Positions 16,001 through 23,659 of a DNA stretch of 64,000 bases are shown piece after piece. Each line of letters starts with the position of its first letter. Within the stretch, counting starts at the first letter, position 1. The notes below the pieces were generated by a model. The model did not search any database. It was given only the letters and a program-made list of their open reading frames with translations, and had not been told where the DNA came from. The DNA lies in the NCBI GenBank assembly GCA_963710355.1, contig CAVPZU010000003.1, forward strand, positions 434,001 to 498,000, read 5' to 3'. The translations under genes and the position numbers were made by a program. Source of the DNA: Fen-1359 sp963710355 (GTDB lineage: Bacteria; Planctomycetota; Phycisphaerae; Sedimentisphaerales; Anaerobacaceae).

Positions 16001-17026
16001 GACGGCAACGCTGTCGTAGTAGGAAATCCAGAAGTACCCGCTGTCCCCCCAGCCAGTGCCCCAGCTGTTCTTAATGAGCCAGGCGCCACTGCCTGGCGCT
16101 CCGGTAACCTTGCTGTCATCCCAGCCGATAAGAGTAACAGCGTGGTTAGAACTGCTGCTGCCGCTATAGTAATATGTGTACTGGGATGAGTTGTAATATG
16201 CAGAATCCCAGTACATCGATACGCACATACCGCCGTATGTCATAATCGCGTTTTTGATGTCACTGGACGCGGAAAACCACAACACATTTTCTACATATTT
16301 TTGACATACTTTCCCCGGGGAACAAGATTCATCCCAGCCGTGATAAGGGTCGTCTGCTTCACTAACCGGCCCTGACCAGCGAGTTAGATAAGCGGTGCTC
16401 ATATCCTCATTGCCTCCCGTCTCACAAGTACCGATGTCAAAACCGTTGCAGTTTTTCAGATTGTTTTCGGAGAAGTCCCAGGTCTCTGCCGCGTTCTTCA
16501 GGAGCCAGCTTTCAAGCGGCCCATACGAGCCAAAAGCCCAACAGGAGCCGCAACTGCCCTGGTTTTTAACGGGAGTGACATACCCCAGCGTCCTTAGGTC
16601 ATAGCTGGTCGGGAGACCGGCGAGGCTCATGGAACTTAAGCGTGTCTGATTTAACAGGTGAGACCTGTCGAGCGGGGACGGTATGAAACCTAATGCGTGG
16701 CCCTGGGTGTCCTGCGATACAGCGAGAACTGCTACGCCTTTGGTCTGCCGTGCAACGAAATCGGGATTGACAGGCGCGGCGCTAAACGCGGCTGAGGGAA
16801 GAGCCTTGGAGTCGACTGCTGCAAGTCCTGCCGGGGGGCATACACAAGCCACAAGCACCAAGATAGCGTATTTGTAAAAGCCAAAAGCATTAGATTGAGT
16901 TCTTTGCCCCGTCAGTGAGCGATTTGCAGTTTCCCCACGCGTCACTGTTCCCACTTCGTGTGTGCTCCTTTCGTGTATTTCACAGAAACAAATACGCTGA
17001 CGCCCCTCAAGCTCCCAAGTTTTCAT
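13082..17026 (-). CDS. Giant secreted papain-family (C1A) cysteine protease with adhesion domains
   Basis: Hydrophobic signal near residues 50-70. Papain domain about 135-345 with Gln156, Cys162 (SCGSCWAFG), His295 (NHAVTLIGW) and Asn320 (KNSWG), a complete catalytic set. Next comes a lectin-like domain (about 355-515), two fibronectin III-like units, each with an SPADGA/SPANGA start and SHDVYFGT (about 530-720), a jelly-roll-like region with TTAGSSYRYAYIDNVQI (about 725-860), six carboxypeptidase-regulatory-like repeats (ISGYxTE ... DANGYY ... GWSGTVTPxK; about 860-1255), and a C-terminal dockerin-like pair (DLDCNGAIGYGDV, DFNGDKIVNFKDF). Likely extracellular or surface-bound and calcium-binding; protein or polysaccharide degradation is inferred. 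The 50-residue N-terminal extension before the signal is odd and the true start may be downstream. Confidence 0.9.
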   Translation of the reverse strand: MKTWELEGRQRICFCEIHERSTHEVGTVTRGETANRSLTGQRTQSNAFGFYKYAILVLVACVCPPAGLAAVDSKALPSAAFSAAPVNPDFVARQTKGVAVLAVSQDTQGHALGFIPSPLDRSHLLNQTRLSSMSLAGLPTSYDLRTLGYVTPVKNQGSCGSCWAFGSYGPLESWLLKNAAETWDFSENNLKNCNGFDIGTCETGGNEDMSTAYLTRWSGPVSEADDPYHGWDESCSPGKVCQKYVENVLWFSASSDIKNAIMTYGGMCVSMYWDSAYYNSSQYTYYYSGSSSSNHAVTLIGWDDSKVTGAPGSGAWLIKNSWGTGWGDSGYFWISYYDSVAVKYAVAFCDAVPTSSYATNYQYDPLGWTTSVGYTGSSTAWAANIFTPTANERLTAVGLYAGVDATSYIISIYDTFNGSTFSNLLGSVSGTLTNSGYHTIPLASPINLTTGKNFSIVVKFTTPGYDYPIPVEMDFAGYSSGATASPGESYVSSNGTTFTDITTYSGCGNTNVCIKGLTIAITQASAPSPANGATNVGIATVLSWTAGAGATSHDVYFGTTSPGIFRGNQTGTTFDPGTLLPNTTYYWRINERNTGGTTTGLVWNFTTAPLPGQASSPSPADGAGGVSENAALSWTSGSNATSHDVYFGTSSPGTFQGNQTTTTFNPGTMNNNTTYYWRIDELGPGGKTTGAVWGFTTAPPLPWSDGFESGGFTAGGWTVAGSPSVTTAAKYTGSYGAGIPGSNSTSSITKSESTEGYNTIHVKYDRKVTSTSNITLTVDWSVNGSSWTTLETVSGSTSWVSKDYTLDTNANNNPNFRIRFRTTAGSSYRYAYIDNVQITSTVFQYTISGTVTSSGSGLDGVTMSGLPGNPVTSGGGNYSATVDYGWSGTVTPSKAGYTFAPARRTYTSVAENHTGENYAATLNTYTISGNAGVAGVTMTGLPSTPVSDANGDYSGAVDGGWFGTVVPTKTGYIFSPAQRVYANIAEDHPGDNYIATLNKYTISGYVTELDGNTPVEGVLIDANNNGGSTDTTDADGYYEVMVPYGWSGTTTPIKEGYTFEPNSILYNNVAADEANDYTATLSTFVISGYITESNGITPINDVNVSAENGGGPYTSRYGGGSDITDANGYYKVVVDYNWSGKVTPTKHTYAFKPNKRAYTNVLADQNDQGYAGRLLDFAISGYIHNDCNVPIKGVAVSANNGGNSVTTDPNGYYKVWVPHNWSGTVTPSKAYYTFDPNSNAYAYVLDDVIDQNYTATNIYDLDCNGAIGYGDVYVISINWLNDTAKNICDFNGDKIVNFKDFAEFANVWMEEYEK

Positions 17027-17282
17027 TTCTACACCCTCTGTGGACGGATTTCGGAGAAAAAATGACCGTTCGCCTTACATATTGGCCGGATTATACCGCC
17101 GATCAACAAGAATTTCGAAGGCTCTTGCCGATAAACCCCTAATAGAGAGGCCGTTCTCCGGTTATCAAAGTGTTTAATTATAAAGCATTTGACCTGATTT
17201 GTCAAGAAGAAACAGCCACGTGAACCCGTTTTTGAGGCGGGGTGCGGCTCGGGGCCGAGTTGTGCCTGATTACGGAATTAAC
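17027..17282. other. Intergenic region upstream of the protease gene
   Basis: About 256 bases with no supported gene, between the protease start and tRNA-Thr. It likely holds the protease promoter on the minus strand, which I cannot place with confidence. Confidence 0.3.
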
Positions 17283-17354
17283 AGCCAACGGTCGGAATCG
17301 AACCGACAACCTCCGGTTTACAAAACCGGAGCTCTACCTTTGAGCTACGTTGGC
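17283..17354 (-). tRNA. tRNA-Thr (anticodon TGT)
   Basis: The minus strand folds as a cloverleaf: acceptor GCCAACG paired with CGTTGGC, D arm GCTC...GAGC, anticodon stem CCGGT/ACCGG with loop TTTGTAA (anticodon TGT), and T loop GGTTCGATTCC. Discriminator T, CCA not encoded. 72 bases. Confidence 0.95.
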
Positions 17355-17431
17355 AATAAAAAAGAATTCTATTAAAAAACCATTGTTCAGTCAACCCTTG
17401 TCGCCGCCTGTCAGGTGCTACTATTACATTT

Positions 17432-17499
17432 AACCGCGGATTTCACTGATTTCACGGATTTATTTTTTTAATCTGCGCAATCCGCGTAATCCGTGGTTT
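17432..17499. repeat. Imperfect inverted repeat, AACCGCGGATT ... AATCCGTGGTT
   Basis: A 68-base palindromic repeat with internal TTTCACTGATTTCACGG. The unit ACTGATTTCAC / GGATT resembles the tandem sequence at 53755-53793. Non-coding; mobile or REP-like. Confidence 0.5.
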
Positions 17500-17568
17500 C
17501 AATCGGCGATTATTCAAAACTGCATTGCTTCTGTATAGAAAAAAACTTAATTTCGACAACAAAAGCAA

Positions 17569-17602
17569 TAAAAAAAGCGAGTCCCATTTTATCGGGACTC
17601 GC
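17569..17602 (-). terminator. Intrinsic terminator of the aminotransferase gene
   Basis: On the minus strand GCGAGTCCC and GGGACTCGC form a perfect 9-pair stem around an 8-base loop, followed by a run of seven T. It lies about 35 bases past the stop of the aminotransferase gene. Confidence 0.9.
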
Positions 17603-17636
17603 AAAGCTTGTAGTAAATATCCAGAAATTAAAGAGA

Positions 17637-18725
17637 TTAGCCGACTACTTCATCAATCCAGCTTGTAAGCTTCTTCATATCGTCGAGTGAAATATCGCCC
17701 ATGTGTGCGATTCGGAAGGTTGTCTCTTTAAGTTTCTTGTAGCCGTTGCCGAATATACAATTGTGCTTTTTCTGGACGGCGGCGATGGTTTCGGCGACGT
17801 TGATGTTGCGGGTATTTTTGATTGTAGTAAGCGTGTTCGATGCATATTTTTCATCGCAGAACAATGCAAACCTTTTCTTCGCCCAGCCTCGCACAAAGTC
17901 CGCCATTTTCTTATGTCTGGCCCAGACGTTTTCCATTCCCTCTTTAAGCAGCTTGGTGCACTGATAGTGCAGGCCGTAAATGTGCGGGATGCTCGGCGTA
18001 ACGAGCGTCTGATTTTTCTCGGCTGATTTTGCCCACTCCTCGAAATTGAAATAGTAGCCTTTGTAGGGGACGGTCTTGCTTTTTTCAAGAGCCCTTTTGC
18101 TGACGGCGGCGACGGCAAAACCCGGCGGCAGGCCGAAACACTTCTGCACCGACGCAAAGCCCACATCCCAGCCCCATTCGTCAAATTTTATCGGCAGTCC
18201 AACCATACCGCTCACCGAATCGACAAAGACAAGCACGTCTGGATATTTTTTCTTCATCATTTTGGCGATTGTCTCGACGGGGTTCATAACGCCGGTGCTT
18301 GTCTCGTTATGAACTATAGTCACCGCAGCGTATTTTCCGCCGGCCAGTTTGGCATCGAGCAGTTCGGCGGTGACGGCCTGTCCCCATTCTACCTTCAGAG
18401 TCTCGACTTTTCTGCCGCACGCCGTCACAATGTCCGCCCACTTTTCGGAAAATGCGCCGCAGCAGGTCGAAAGCACCGTCTCATCAGGGGCGACGCAGTT
18501 GCGGATGGCAGCCTCCCAGATTCCGGAGGCTGAAGACGTTGACAGGAACACGTGCTGATTTGTGAAAAGGACTTTTTTCAGCATATCGGTCGTTTCTAAA
18601 TGCAGTTGTGCATATTCCTTTCCTCGATGCCCCAGCACCGGCCGCGAAAGCTCTTTTAAGACGTCATCTGCGACCATAATAGGCCCGGGTATGAACAGTT
18701 TTGGTGGATTTCTCCAGTCAGCCAT
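17637..18725 (-). CDS. Class V aminotransferase, serine/alanine-glyoxylate type
   Basis: PLP-dependent enzyme that moves an amino group between a small amino acid and a 2-oxo acid; alanine or serine with glyoxylate is the usual pair, but the exact substrate is inferred. PLP lysine 195 lies in SVQKCFGLPPG, the ring-binding Asp169 in FVDSVSG, and the N-terminal PGP and GHRGKEY are family hallmarks (numbering from the ATG). The ATG at 18725 is preferred to TTG at 18731 because GGAG lies 8 bases before it and only 2-4 before the TTG. 362 residues, normal. It ends in a clear intrinsic terminator and looks monocistronic. Confidence 0.88.
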   Translation of the reverse strand: MADWRNPPKLFIPGPIMVADDVLKELSRPVLGHRGKEYAQLHLETTDMLKKVLFTNQHVFLSTSSASGIWEAAIRNCVAPDETVLSTCCGAFSEKWADIVTACGRKVETLKVEWGQAVTAELLDAKLAGGKYAAVTIVHNETSTGVMNPVETIAKMMKKKYPDVLVFVDSVSGMVGLPIKFDEWGWDVGFASVQKCFGLPPGFAVAAVSKRALEKSKTVPYKGYYFNFEEWAKSAEKNQTLVTPSIPHIYGLHYQCTKLLKEGMENVWARHKKMADFVRGWAKKRFALFCDEKYASNTLTTIKNTRNINVAETIAAVQKKHNCIFGNGYKKLKETTFRIAHMGDISLDDMKKLTSWIDEVVG

Positions 18726-19003
18726 TTTCAATACTCCAATAAAAAGGTCACATTTTATAAATCGTTATACCTGAAAGGCTTAATTTCCATCTAAGGGGAA
18801 AAACCACACCCTTTTTCCGCATACTGTCTGCGGCACATCTATAACACAGCTTTATGGAGTTGCGGACACTACCAAACAGACAGAAAATTGTCAAGCCTAA
18901 AAAATGTCCACAAAAAATCAGGGTATCGGCTCAAAACTTTTTTGGAGGAGGTATAAAAATGAATGCCGGGCGCCAAATTTTAGAGAAATTTGAGGTTTTT
19001 TTG

Positions 19004-19032
19004 TTGAAAGAATGATGAATTTGTGGTATAAT
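19004..19032 (+). promoter_or_regulatory. Sigma70-type promoter
   Basis: TTGAAA at 19004-19009 and TATAAT at 19027-19032, spacer 17. The predicted start (about 19039) is only a few bases before the ATG at 19045, or about 280-320 bases before the gene at 19318. Confidence 0.6.
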
Positions 19033-19044
19033 ACATCGAATTCT

Positions 19045-19143
19045 ATGGAGAGTAAATCAATCAGTGAGAACAGAGGATGGTGGACTGTCGAGCAATTCAA
19101 AGGCCGCAAGAGGCGGATTAGGAGAGATTCTTTTGGGAAATAA
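19045..19143 (+). CDS. Possible 32-residue basic peptide
   Basis: ATG at 19045 to TAA at 19141, 12 bases past the -10 box, so nearly leaderless if translated. The peptide is rich in Arg and Lys (RGWWTVEQFKGRKRRIRRD). It could be a leader peptide, a small regulatory protein or chance; no homology is known to me. Confidence 0.25.
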   Translation: MESKSISENRGWWTVEQFKGRKRRIRRDSFGK

Positions 19144-19317
19144 AAAAAGAGGGGTCTCATAATTGAATAAATATGATTTTTTATGAAAAAATGGAAATTT
19201 TATTGCACGGGCAGGGTAGCTGGTTCGTCTCTATTATAGATGATTATAAGAAATGTATATTTATGGAGGCGGTTTTGCGGAAAGTAAGAACAATGTAGCA
19301 GATAACAAATTTTAGAG

Positions 19318-20043
19318 TTGGAAAGTACACGAGAAAACTTTTATTCATTGGAGGAAACTATAAGAAAACTTAATTTACTTTTTGTTTTATTTGTTGCTGT
19401 GCTGTGTTTTTGTTGTGTGCCTGTTCGGGCAGCGATAATCAAAATCGGCTTGACTGGTGTGGTGGACAGTGTCTCCGACCAATACAACCTTTTGGAAAAC
19501 CAGATATATCAGGGATACGCCATCACAGGCTTTTACGTTTATGATTCGTCAACGCCGAATTCCAGTCCTTGGCCTTTATACGAGGGTTCATATCTGTATA
19601 CAACCGCACCTTATGGAATGTCATTAACGGTTGGCGGAGTCACATTTCAAACTGACCCTCTAAATACAAGATTTTTGGTTGGTATAGCTAATGATAATCA
19701 AGGCAACGATTCCTATTCCGTTATTAGCTACAACAATCTTGCGCTGGGCATGAACGTGCTTCTCAATCCGCTTTCCTGGGGTCTTACTGATAACTTAGGT
19801 ATCGCCATTTCAAGTACCGACCTGCCTGTTCTCCCCCCTGATTTGTCAAGATGGCCGTTTAATAATTTGTACATTTTGGGTGGAACTGGCGGTACAGCAC
19901 CATGTTATGACAAACCATTTTGGATAAATGGCCATGTAACTTCTGATTATCTTATTCCTGAACCCGCTTCGCTGTGTCTGTTGGCTTTTGGCGAATTGTT
20001 CCTGCGCAAAAAAATTGTAAAAAATAGTTCTTTCAAAAGTTAA
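19318..20043 (+). CDS. Exported protein with degenerate PEP-CTERM tail
   Basis: Signal peptide formed by KLNLLFVLFVAVLCFCCVPVRA, then a globular beta-rich domain (about 40-215) with GYAITGFYVYDSS and MSLTVGGVTF, seen in other PEP-CTERM proteins. The tail PEPASLCLLAFGELFLRKK is a recognisable but imperfect signal. TTG at 19318 is the only ordinary start that keeps the signal peptide. However, GGAGG at 19350-19354 sits 5 bases before an in-frame ATA at 19360 (ATAAGAAAACTT), where a typical gene would have ATG; that is the likelier true start. Surface or polymer-associated; function unknown. Confidence 0.7.
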   Translation: MESTRENFYSLEETIRKLNLLFVLFVAVLCFCCVPVRAAIIKIGLTGVVDSVSDQYNLLENQIYQGYAITGFYVYDSSTPNSSPWPLYEGSYLYTTAPYGMSLTVGGVTFQTDPLNTRFLVGIANDNQGNDSYSVISYNNLALGMNVLLNPLSWGLTDNLGIAISSTDLPVLPPDLSRWPFNNLYILGGTGGTAPCYDKPFWINGHVTSDYLIPEPASLCLLAFGELFLRKKIVKNSSFKS

Positions 20044-20116
20044 TCACGAAAAAAGTCTGCGCACGGAACGTGCGCATAGAAAACGAGATAAAAATTTATT
20101 GAAGAACGGAGGATTT

Positions 20117-20947
20117 ATGAAAAAGTTTTTAATAATATTACTGTTCTGTTTGTTTGTCAGCCAGTTCGCTTACGCGACAAATAAGGATTTTTATTCCGAT
20201 GGTACAATCCAAGCAGGCGATACATGGTCGTCTGTTGCCATCTATGACACAGTGCCTAATCATACAACGGTCGATATGACCGGCGGGCTGGTGACCGACA
20301 CCATGGAGGTTTATGATGCGAGCACGTTAAATATGTCCGCTGGACTGGTGTATGGTGCTTTGGGGGCGTACGGCCAGAGTACGGTCAACATTTCCGGCGG
20401 TTCGGTGGGGAATCTTGGCATTGGAGATAACGCAACTGTAAATTTTTCGGGCAATGCAAGTGCTAATTTGACAGGTGCTAGTTCCTCCGGCATTTTTAAT
20501 GTTTACGGCGGCACAATCTACCAATTGATTGGCTATGGCTCTTCTACAGTCAATGTTTACGGCGGCACTATTAACAATGACTTCTTTGCTGAGGAGTCTT
20601 CCGTTTTTTCAATTTATGGCGGTGCAATTGACCACTTGGGAGCTGGAGACTCCTCTGTAATCAACCTACAAGGCGGAAATATTATAAATTGGCTTGGAGC
20701 TAGCTCAATCATTAATGTTTTTGGTTATGACCTCGCCAAGACCAATACAGGCGGCGCATATGGCGATGGCCAGATTACAGGTTATTGGCAGGATGGCTCA
20801 CCATTCAACATTAACCTCCGCTACTCTAACACCTATTCAGCCGTCAATCTGATTCCCGTTCCCGAACCAGCAACATTTTTGCTGTTCGGCTTGGGGACAC
20901 TTCTGCTAAGAAAGTCGGATCGCAGAATGAAAAACCGTTCAGTTTAA
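20117..20947 (+). CDS. PEP-CTERM exported beta-helix-like protein
   Basis: ATG at 20117 follows GGAGG and starts MKKFLIILLFCLFVSQFAYA, a classic signal peptide; a longer frame to 20099 is not needed. The body repeats units of about 18 residues of the form STVNVYGGTI, STLNMSAGLV and ATVNFSG, which suggests a right-handed beta-helix. It ends PVPEPATFLLFGLGTLLLRK, a PEP-CTERM signal. It is closely similar in layout to the protein at 6165. Likely sorted by an exosortase to the surface or matrix. Confidence 0.85.
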   Translation: MKKFLIILLFCLFVSQFAYATNKDFYSDGTIQAGDTWSSVAIYDTVPNHTTVDMTGGLVTDTMEVYDASTLNMSAGLVYGALGAYGQSTVNISGGSVGNLGIGDNATVNFSGNASANLTGASSSGIFNVYGGTIYQLIGYGSSTVNVYGGTINNDFFAEESSVFSIYGGAIDHLGAGDSSVINLQGGNIINWLGASSIINVFGYDLAKTNTGGAYGDGQITGYWQDGSPFNINLRYSNTYSAVNLIPVPEPATFLLFGLGTLLLRKSDRRMKNRSV

Positions 20948-20989
20948 GCACATCAAAAACAATCGGAAATTTTGTCAGGAGGACATATC

Positions 20990-21115
20990 ATGTCATACAG
21001 AAAATTTTTTGCAGCAGTTATGCTGTTTATTTGTCTTGTTGTTTCAGTACAATCTGTTTATGCGGCAAAATCATATTATAGCATTTTAATTTATTGTGTT
21101 CACATAACCACATGA
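20990..21115 (+). pseudogene. Signal-peptide gene fragment cut by an IS630 insertion
   Basis: ATG at 20990 after AGGAGG encodes a signal peptide (MSYRKFFAAVMLFICLVV ... VYAA) and is cut within four codons of its end by the IS630 left end near 21077. Beyond, it reads IS sequence to a TGA at 21113. It was probably a third member of the exported gene row 19318-20947. The right flank of the IS (22082-22150) has an open frame in one possible rejoining but is only 69 bases before nfnB, so the rest of the gene is gone. Confidence 0.6.
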
Positions 21116-21601
21116 TTCAAACCATCCCTTCACATCACTGGCTGTTACCATCTCAAGCGCCTTGGCAATAGCAAGTATCAGTGCCTCTTCTGTTCTGGCC
21201 TTGAGCGCTCTTAAAATAGACTTTATCTTGCTCCACATATTCTCTATCGGATTCAAATCTGGTGAGTATGCCGGCAAATACCACAGTTCGGCTCCGACAG
21301 ATTTTATCAACTCTCGGACTTGCTGACTCTTATGGGCTGACAGATTATCCAAAACGACAACATCTCCCGCCTTAAGGGCCGGCACAAGTATTTGTTTGAT
21401 ATAAGCTTCAAAAATGTCTTTGGTTGTAGCTCCGTCAACAACCATACAGGCAGTTGAGTCATCCAAACGAACCGATGATATCATAGTTGTTGTACACCAA
21501 TGACCGGCAGGAACATTATCAACTACCCGCTTACCTGCCTTAGCCCTGCCATAGAGCCTTGTCATATTTGTCTTATTCGCCGGATTCATCGACAAACACA
21601 A
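21086..21601 (-). CDS. IS630 transposase, DDE catalytic part
   Basis: Catalytic half of the transposase: VVLDNLSAHKS supplies the second Asp and LPAYSPDLNPIENMWSKIK the last acidic residue, both hallmarks of IS630/Tc1. The first Asp is in VFVDESG, which is encoded just upstream in another frame (about 21585-21690). A one-base break near 21585 therefore separates that Asp from this frame, beyond the usual slip between the two ORFs, so this copy may be inactive or contain an error. Confidence 0.85.
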   Translation of the reverse strand: MCLSMNPANKTNMTRLYGRAKAGKRVVDNVPAGHWCTTTMISSVRLDDSTACMVVDGATTKDIFEAYIKQILVPALKAGDVVVLDNLSAHKSQQVRELIKSVGAELWYLPAYSPDLNPIENMWSKIKSILRALKARTEEALILAIAKALEMVTASDVKGWFESCGYVNTIN

Positions 21602-21655
21602 GCCTGGTCAAAGCCATTGACGACTGAGCTTTGTTCCACAGCCAGCGTTTTAACG

Positions 21656-22045
21656 CTATATCTTCTCTACCTTGTTCACTGGCTCGTAACGCTTTTTTTT
21701 ATAACGCCAGCCCAGACGTTTTAAGGTGTAGTGGATAGCAACTAGGCTGCATCTTACCTTTGAGCAAAAATGCTCCTGTATCTCTCTGAGGATTGCATCC
21801 GGATGATGCCTTACAAACTCATTGAGTTCTTCGAGTTGTTTGCCTCTGAAGGCCGGTTTTCGCCCCTGATTTTGAGGGTGCGGAGCAATAGTACCCTCCA
21901 ATTGTCTTCGCTGTCTGAGTTGCTGTATCCATCGAGTCGTAACCTGAAAGCTCTCTGCAACCTGTTTGAGGGGGTATTTGCCGGAATCATAAGCAGCCAT
22001 AACGCGTTTTCGTAAATCTATTGAATATGGTTTCATAAAAAACAT
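21656..22045 (-). CDS. IS630 transposase, N-terminal DNA-binding part
   Basis: 129 residues with a helix-turn-helix (MKPYSIDLRKRVMAAYDSG, QVAESFQVTTRWIQQLRQR) and a second one near EIQEHFCSKV. It ends in YKKKRYEPVNKVEKI; the expected ALRASEQGREDIALKRW is reached by shifting at a run of eight A (minus strand, 21693-21700), a typical slippery site for programmed shifting in this family. Confidence 0.85.
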   Translation of the reverse strand: MFFMKPYSIDLRKRVMAAYDSGKYPLKQVAESFQVTTRWIQQLRQRRQLEGTIAPHPQNQGRKPAFRGKQLEELNEFVRHHPDAILREIQEHFCSKVRCSLVAIHYTLKRLGWRYKKKRYEPVNKVEKI

Positions 22046-22150
22046 ATCGGCAATACGAATACGAAAACTTAAATTACTATAAAATTGGTATAAATCCTCA
22101 ACAGACGAAAAATAGCATCACCTCACAAGCTGTGAAATCAGGTGAAACAA

Positions 22151-23632
22151 CTACCGCTTATTTTCGAGGTATTCGTTGATTGATTGAGCGGCGGCTCTGC
22201 CGTGCCCCATCGCCAGGATGACGGTTGCGGAGCCTGCGACGACGTCGCCGCCGGCATAGACGCCTTCCATTGATGTCTTGAATTTGCTGTCCACGATGAT
22301 GTTGCCTAAAGAATTGAATTCGAGGTTCGGCGTCGTCTGTCTAATCAGCGGATTGGTAATATTGCCGATGGCGATGATTACCGTATCGACCTCAATCTGA
22401 AATTCCGACCCCTTTATCGGCACGGGGCTGCGCCGGCCTGAGGCGTCGGGCTCTCCCAATCGGTAATGCAGACATTCAACAGCCTTAACAATGTGATTTT
22501 CATCGCCGATGACTCGCTTGGGGCTTTGCAGCAGGCAGAACTCGATGCCCTCTTCTTTTGCGTGATGCACCTCTTCGATTCGGGCGGGCATCTCTTTTTC
22601 CGTCCTGCGATAAACAAGATAGACCGATTCAGCGCCGAGCCTGCGTGCCATTCTTGCCGAATCCATAGCGACGTTTCCGCCGCCGACGACTGCGACCTTT
22701 TTTGAACGGGCGATAGGCGTGTCGGAACCGGCTCCGAATTTGTAGGCCTTCATAAGATTGGCCCGCGTCAGGTATTCGTTTGCGCTATAGACGCCGACGA
22801 GCGATTCGCCTTCGATGCCCATAAATTGAGGCAGGCCTGCCCCCACGCCGATAAAGACGGCATCGAAGCCGTCCTCGTGCAAAAGCTCCTCAACCGTCCT
22901 TGTCCTGCCGACGACAAAATTGGGCACTAATTTAACGCCCATCCTTATCAGGGTTTCAATCTCTTTGGCGACAATTGATTTGGGCAGTCTGAATTCCGGT
23001 ATGCCGTAAACCATAACGCCGCCCGGCCTATGAAAGGCCTCGAATACCGTGACATCGTGGCCTGCCCTTTTTGTGTCGGTGGCGGCAACGATGCCGCCAG
23101 GCCCTGAGCCGACAACAGCCACCTTTTTTCCTGTCGGCGGCAGAGCAGCGGGAGCACTTTCATTATCACGACGGTCCGCAACGAATCTTTCCAATCTGCC
23201 GATTGAGACTGCCTTCGTCGGGTCTTTGAATTTCAGGCCGACGGTGCATTTTGCCTGGCACTGGACTTCCTGCGGGCAGACCCTGCCGCAAACGGCAGGC
23301 AGCAGCGAATTTTCCTTAATAATATCGAGAGCCTTTTCGTAATTGCCATCGATAATCTGGGCAATAAAATCCCTTATCCTTATCCGCACCGGACAGCCTT
23401 CCGTGCAGGGGGAGTTTTTGCACCCGAGACACCGCAACGCCTCGAGCCTCGCCTGAACCTCCGTATAGCCGAGCGCAACTTCATTGAAATTACCAATCCT
23501 GTCGGCAGGCTGCTGCGGCATCGGCTGGCAGGGTATCTTTAACCTTTCAGCCGCCGATAACTTCCCTGTCTTGTGCTGCTCTAAAAGAGAAGAAAGCCCG
23601 CCTTCGGCGGGTTGTTTTTCATCATTTGCCAC
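22151..23632 (-). CDS. nfnB: NfnB-like large subunit of the bifurcating ferredoxin:NADP transhydrogenase
   Basis: GltD-type flavoprotein: N-terminal ferredoxin-like part with Cys clusters CLGCKNSPCTEGC and CGRVCPQEVQCQAKC (4Fe-4S), then FAD-binding GSGPGGI and NADP-binding VVGGGNVAMD, and TSMEGVYAGGDVV near the end. Alone it could be called glutamate synthase small subunit, but its partner NfnA lies 27 bases upstream in the same operon and no large glutamate synthase gene is present, so NfnAB (NADH-dependent reduced ferredoxin:NADP oxidoreductase) is the better call. Works in the cytosol in anaerobic redox balance. 493 residues. The palindrome copy 3 falls in its variable N-terminus. Confidence 0.85.
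   Translation of the reverse strand: MANDEKQPAEGGLSSLLEQHKTGKLSAAERLKIPCQPMPQQPADRIGNFNEVALGYTEVQARLEALRCLGCKNSPCTEGCPVRIRIRDFIAQIIDGNYEKALDIIKENSLLPAVCGRVCPQEVQCQAKCTVGLKFKDPTKAVSIGRLERFVADRRDNESAPAALPPTGKKVAVVGSGPGGIVAATDTKRAGHDVTVFEAFHRPGGVMVYGIPEFRLPKSIVAKEIETLIRMGVKLVPNFVVGRTRTVEELLHEDGFDAVFIGVGAGLPQFMGIEGESLVGVYSANEYLTRANLMKAYKFGAGSDTPIARSKKVAVVGGGNVAMDSARMARRLGAESVYLVYRRTEKEMPARIEEVHHAKEEGIEFCLLQSPKRVIGDENHIVKAVECLHYRLGEPDASGRRSPVPIKGSEFQIEVDTVIIAIGNITNPLIRQTTPNLEFNSLGNIIVDSKFKTSMEGVYAGGDVVAGSATVILAMGHGRAAAQSINEYLENKR
23596..23611. repeat. 16-base palindrome GCCCGCCTTCGGCGGGT, copy 3
   Basis: Inside the 5' end of nfnB, encoding PAEGG of a non-conserved N-terminus. Confidence 0.5.
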
Positions 23633-23659
23633 TTTATATGTCCTGAAAAGTTCAAGATT

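Larger units (their letters stand above)
18726..19317. other. Intergenic region of 592 bases with a promoter and a small ORF
   Basis: Between the divergent aminotransferase and PEP-CTERM genes. The left half is AT-rich with no gene. The right half has a strong promoter (19004-19032) directly before a 32-residue ORF (19045-19143). Confidence 0.4.
21077..22081 (-). mobile_element. IS630-family insertion sequence, about 1.0 kb
   Basis: Two transposase frames on the minus strand are flanked by inverted ends: TATAGCATTTTAATTTATTG on the left and, read inward from the right, TATAGTAATTTAAGTTTTC. TA duplication at both ends is expected for this family; TATA is also possible, so borders are uncertain by 2-3 bases. 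Inserted in the gene starting at 20990. Confidence 0.85.

Noticed and set aside
22151..23632. Glutamate synthase small subunit
   Set aside because: No large subunit, and the NfnA-type partner is directly upstream in the same operon.
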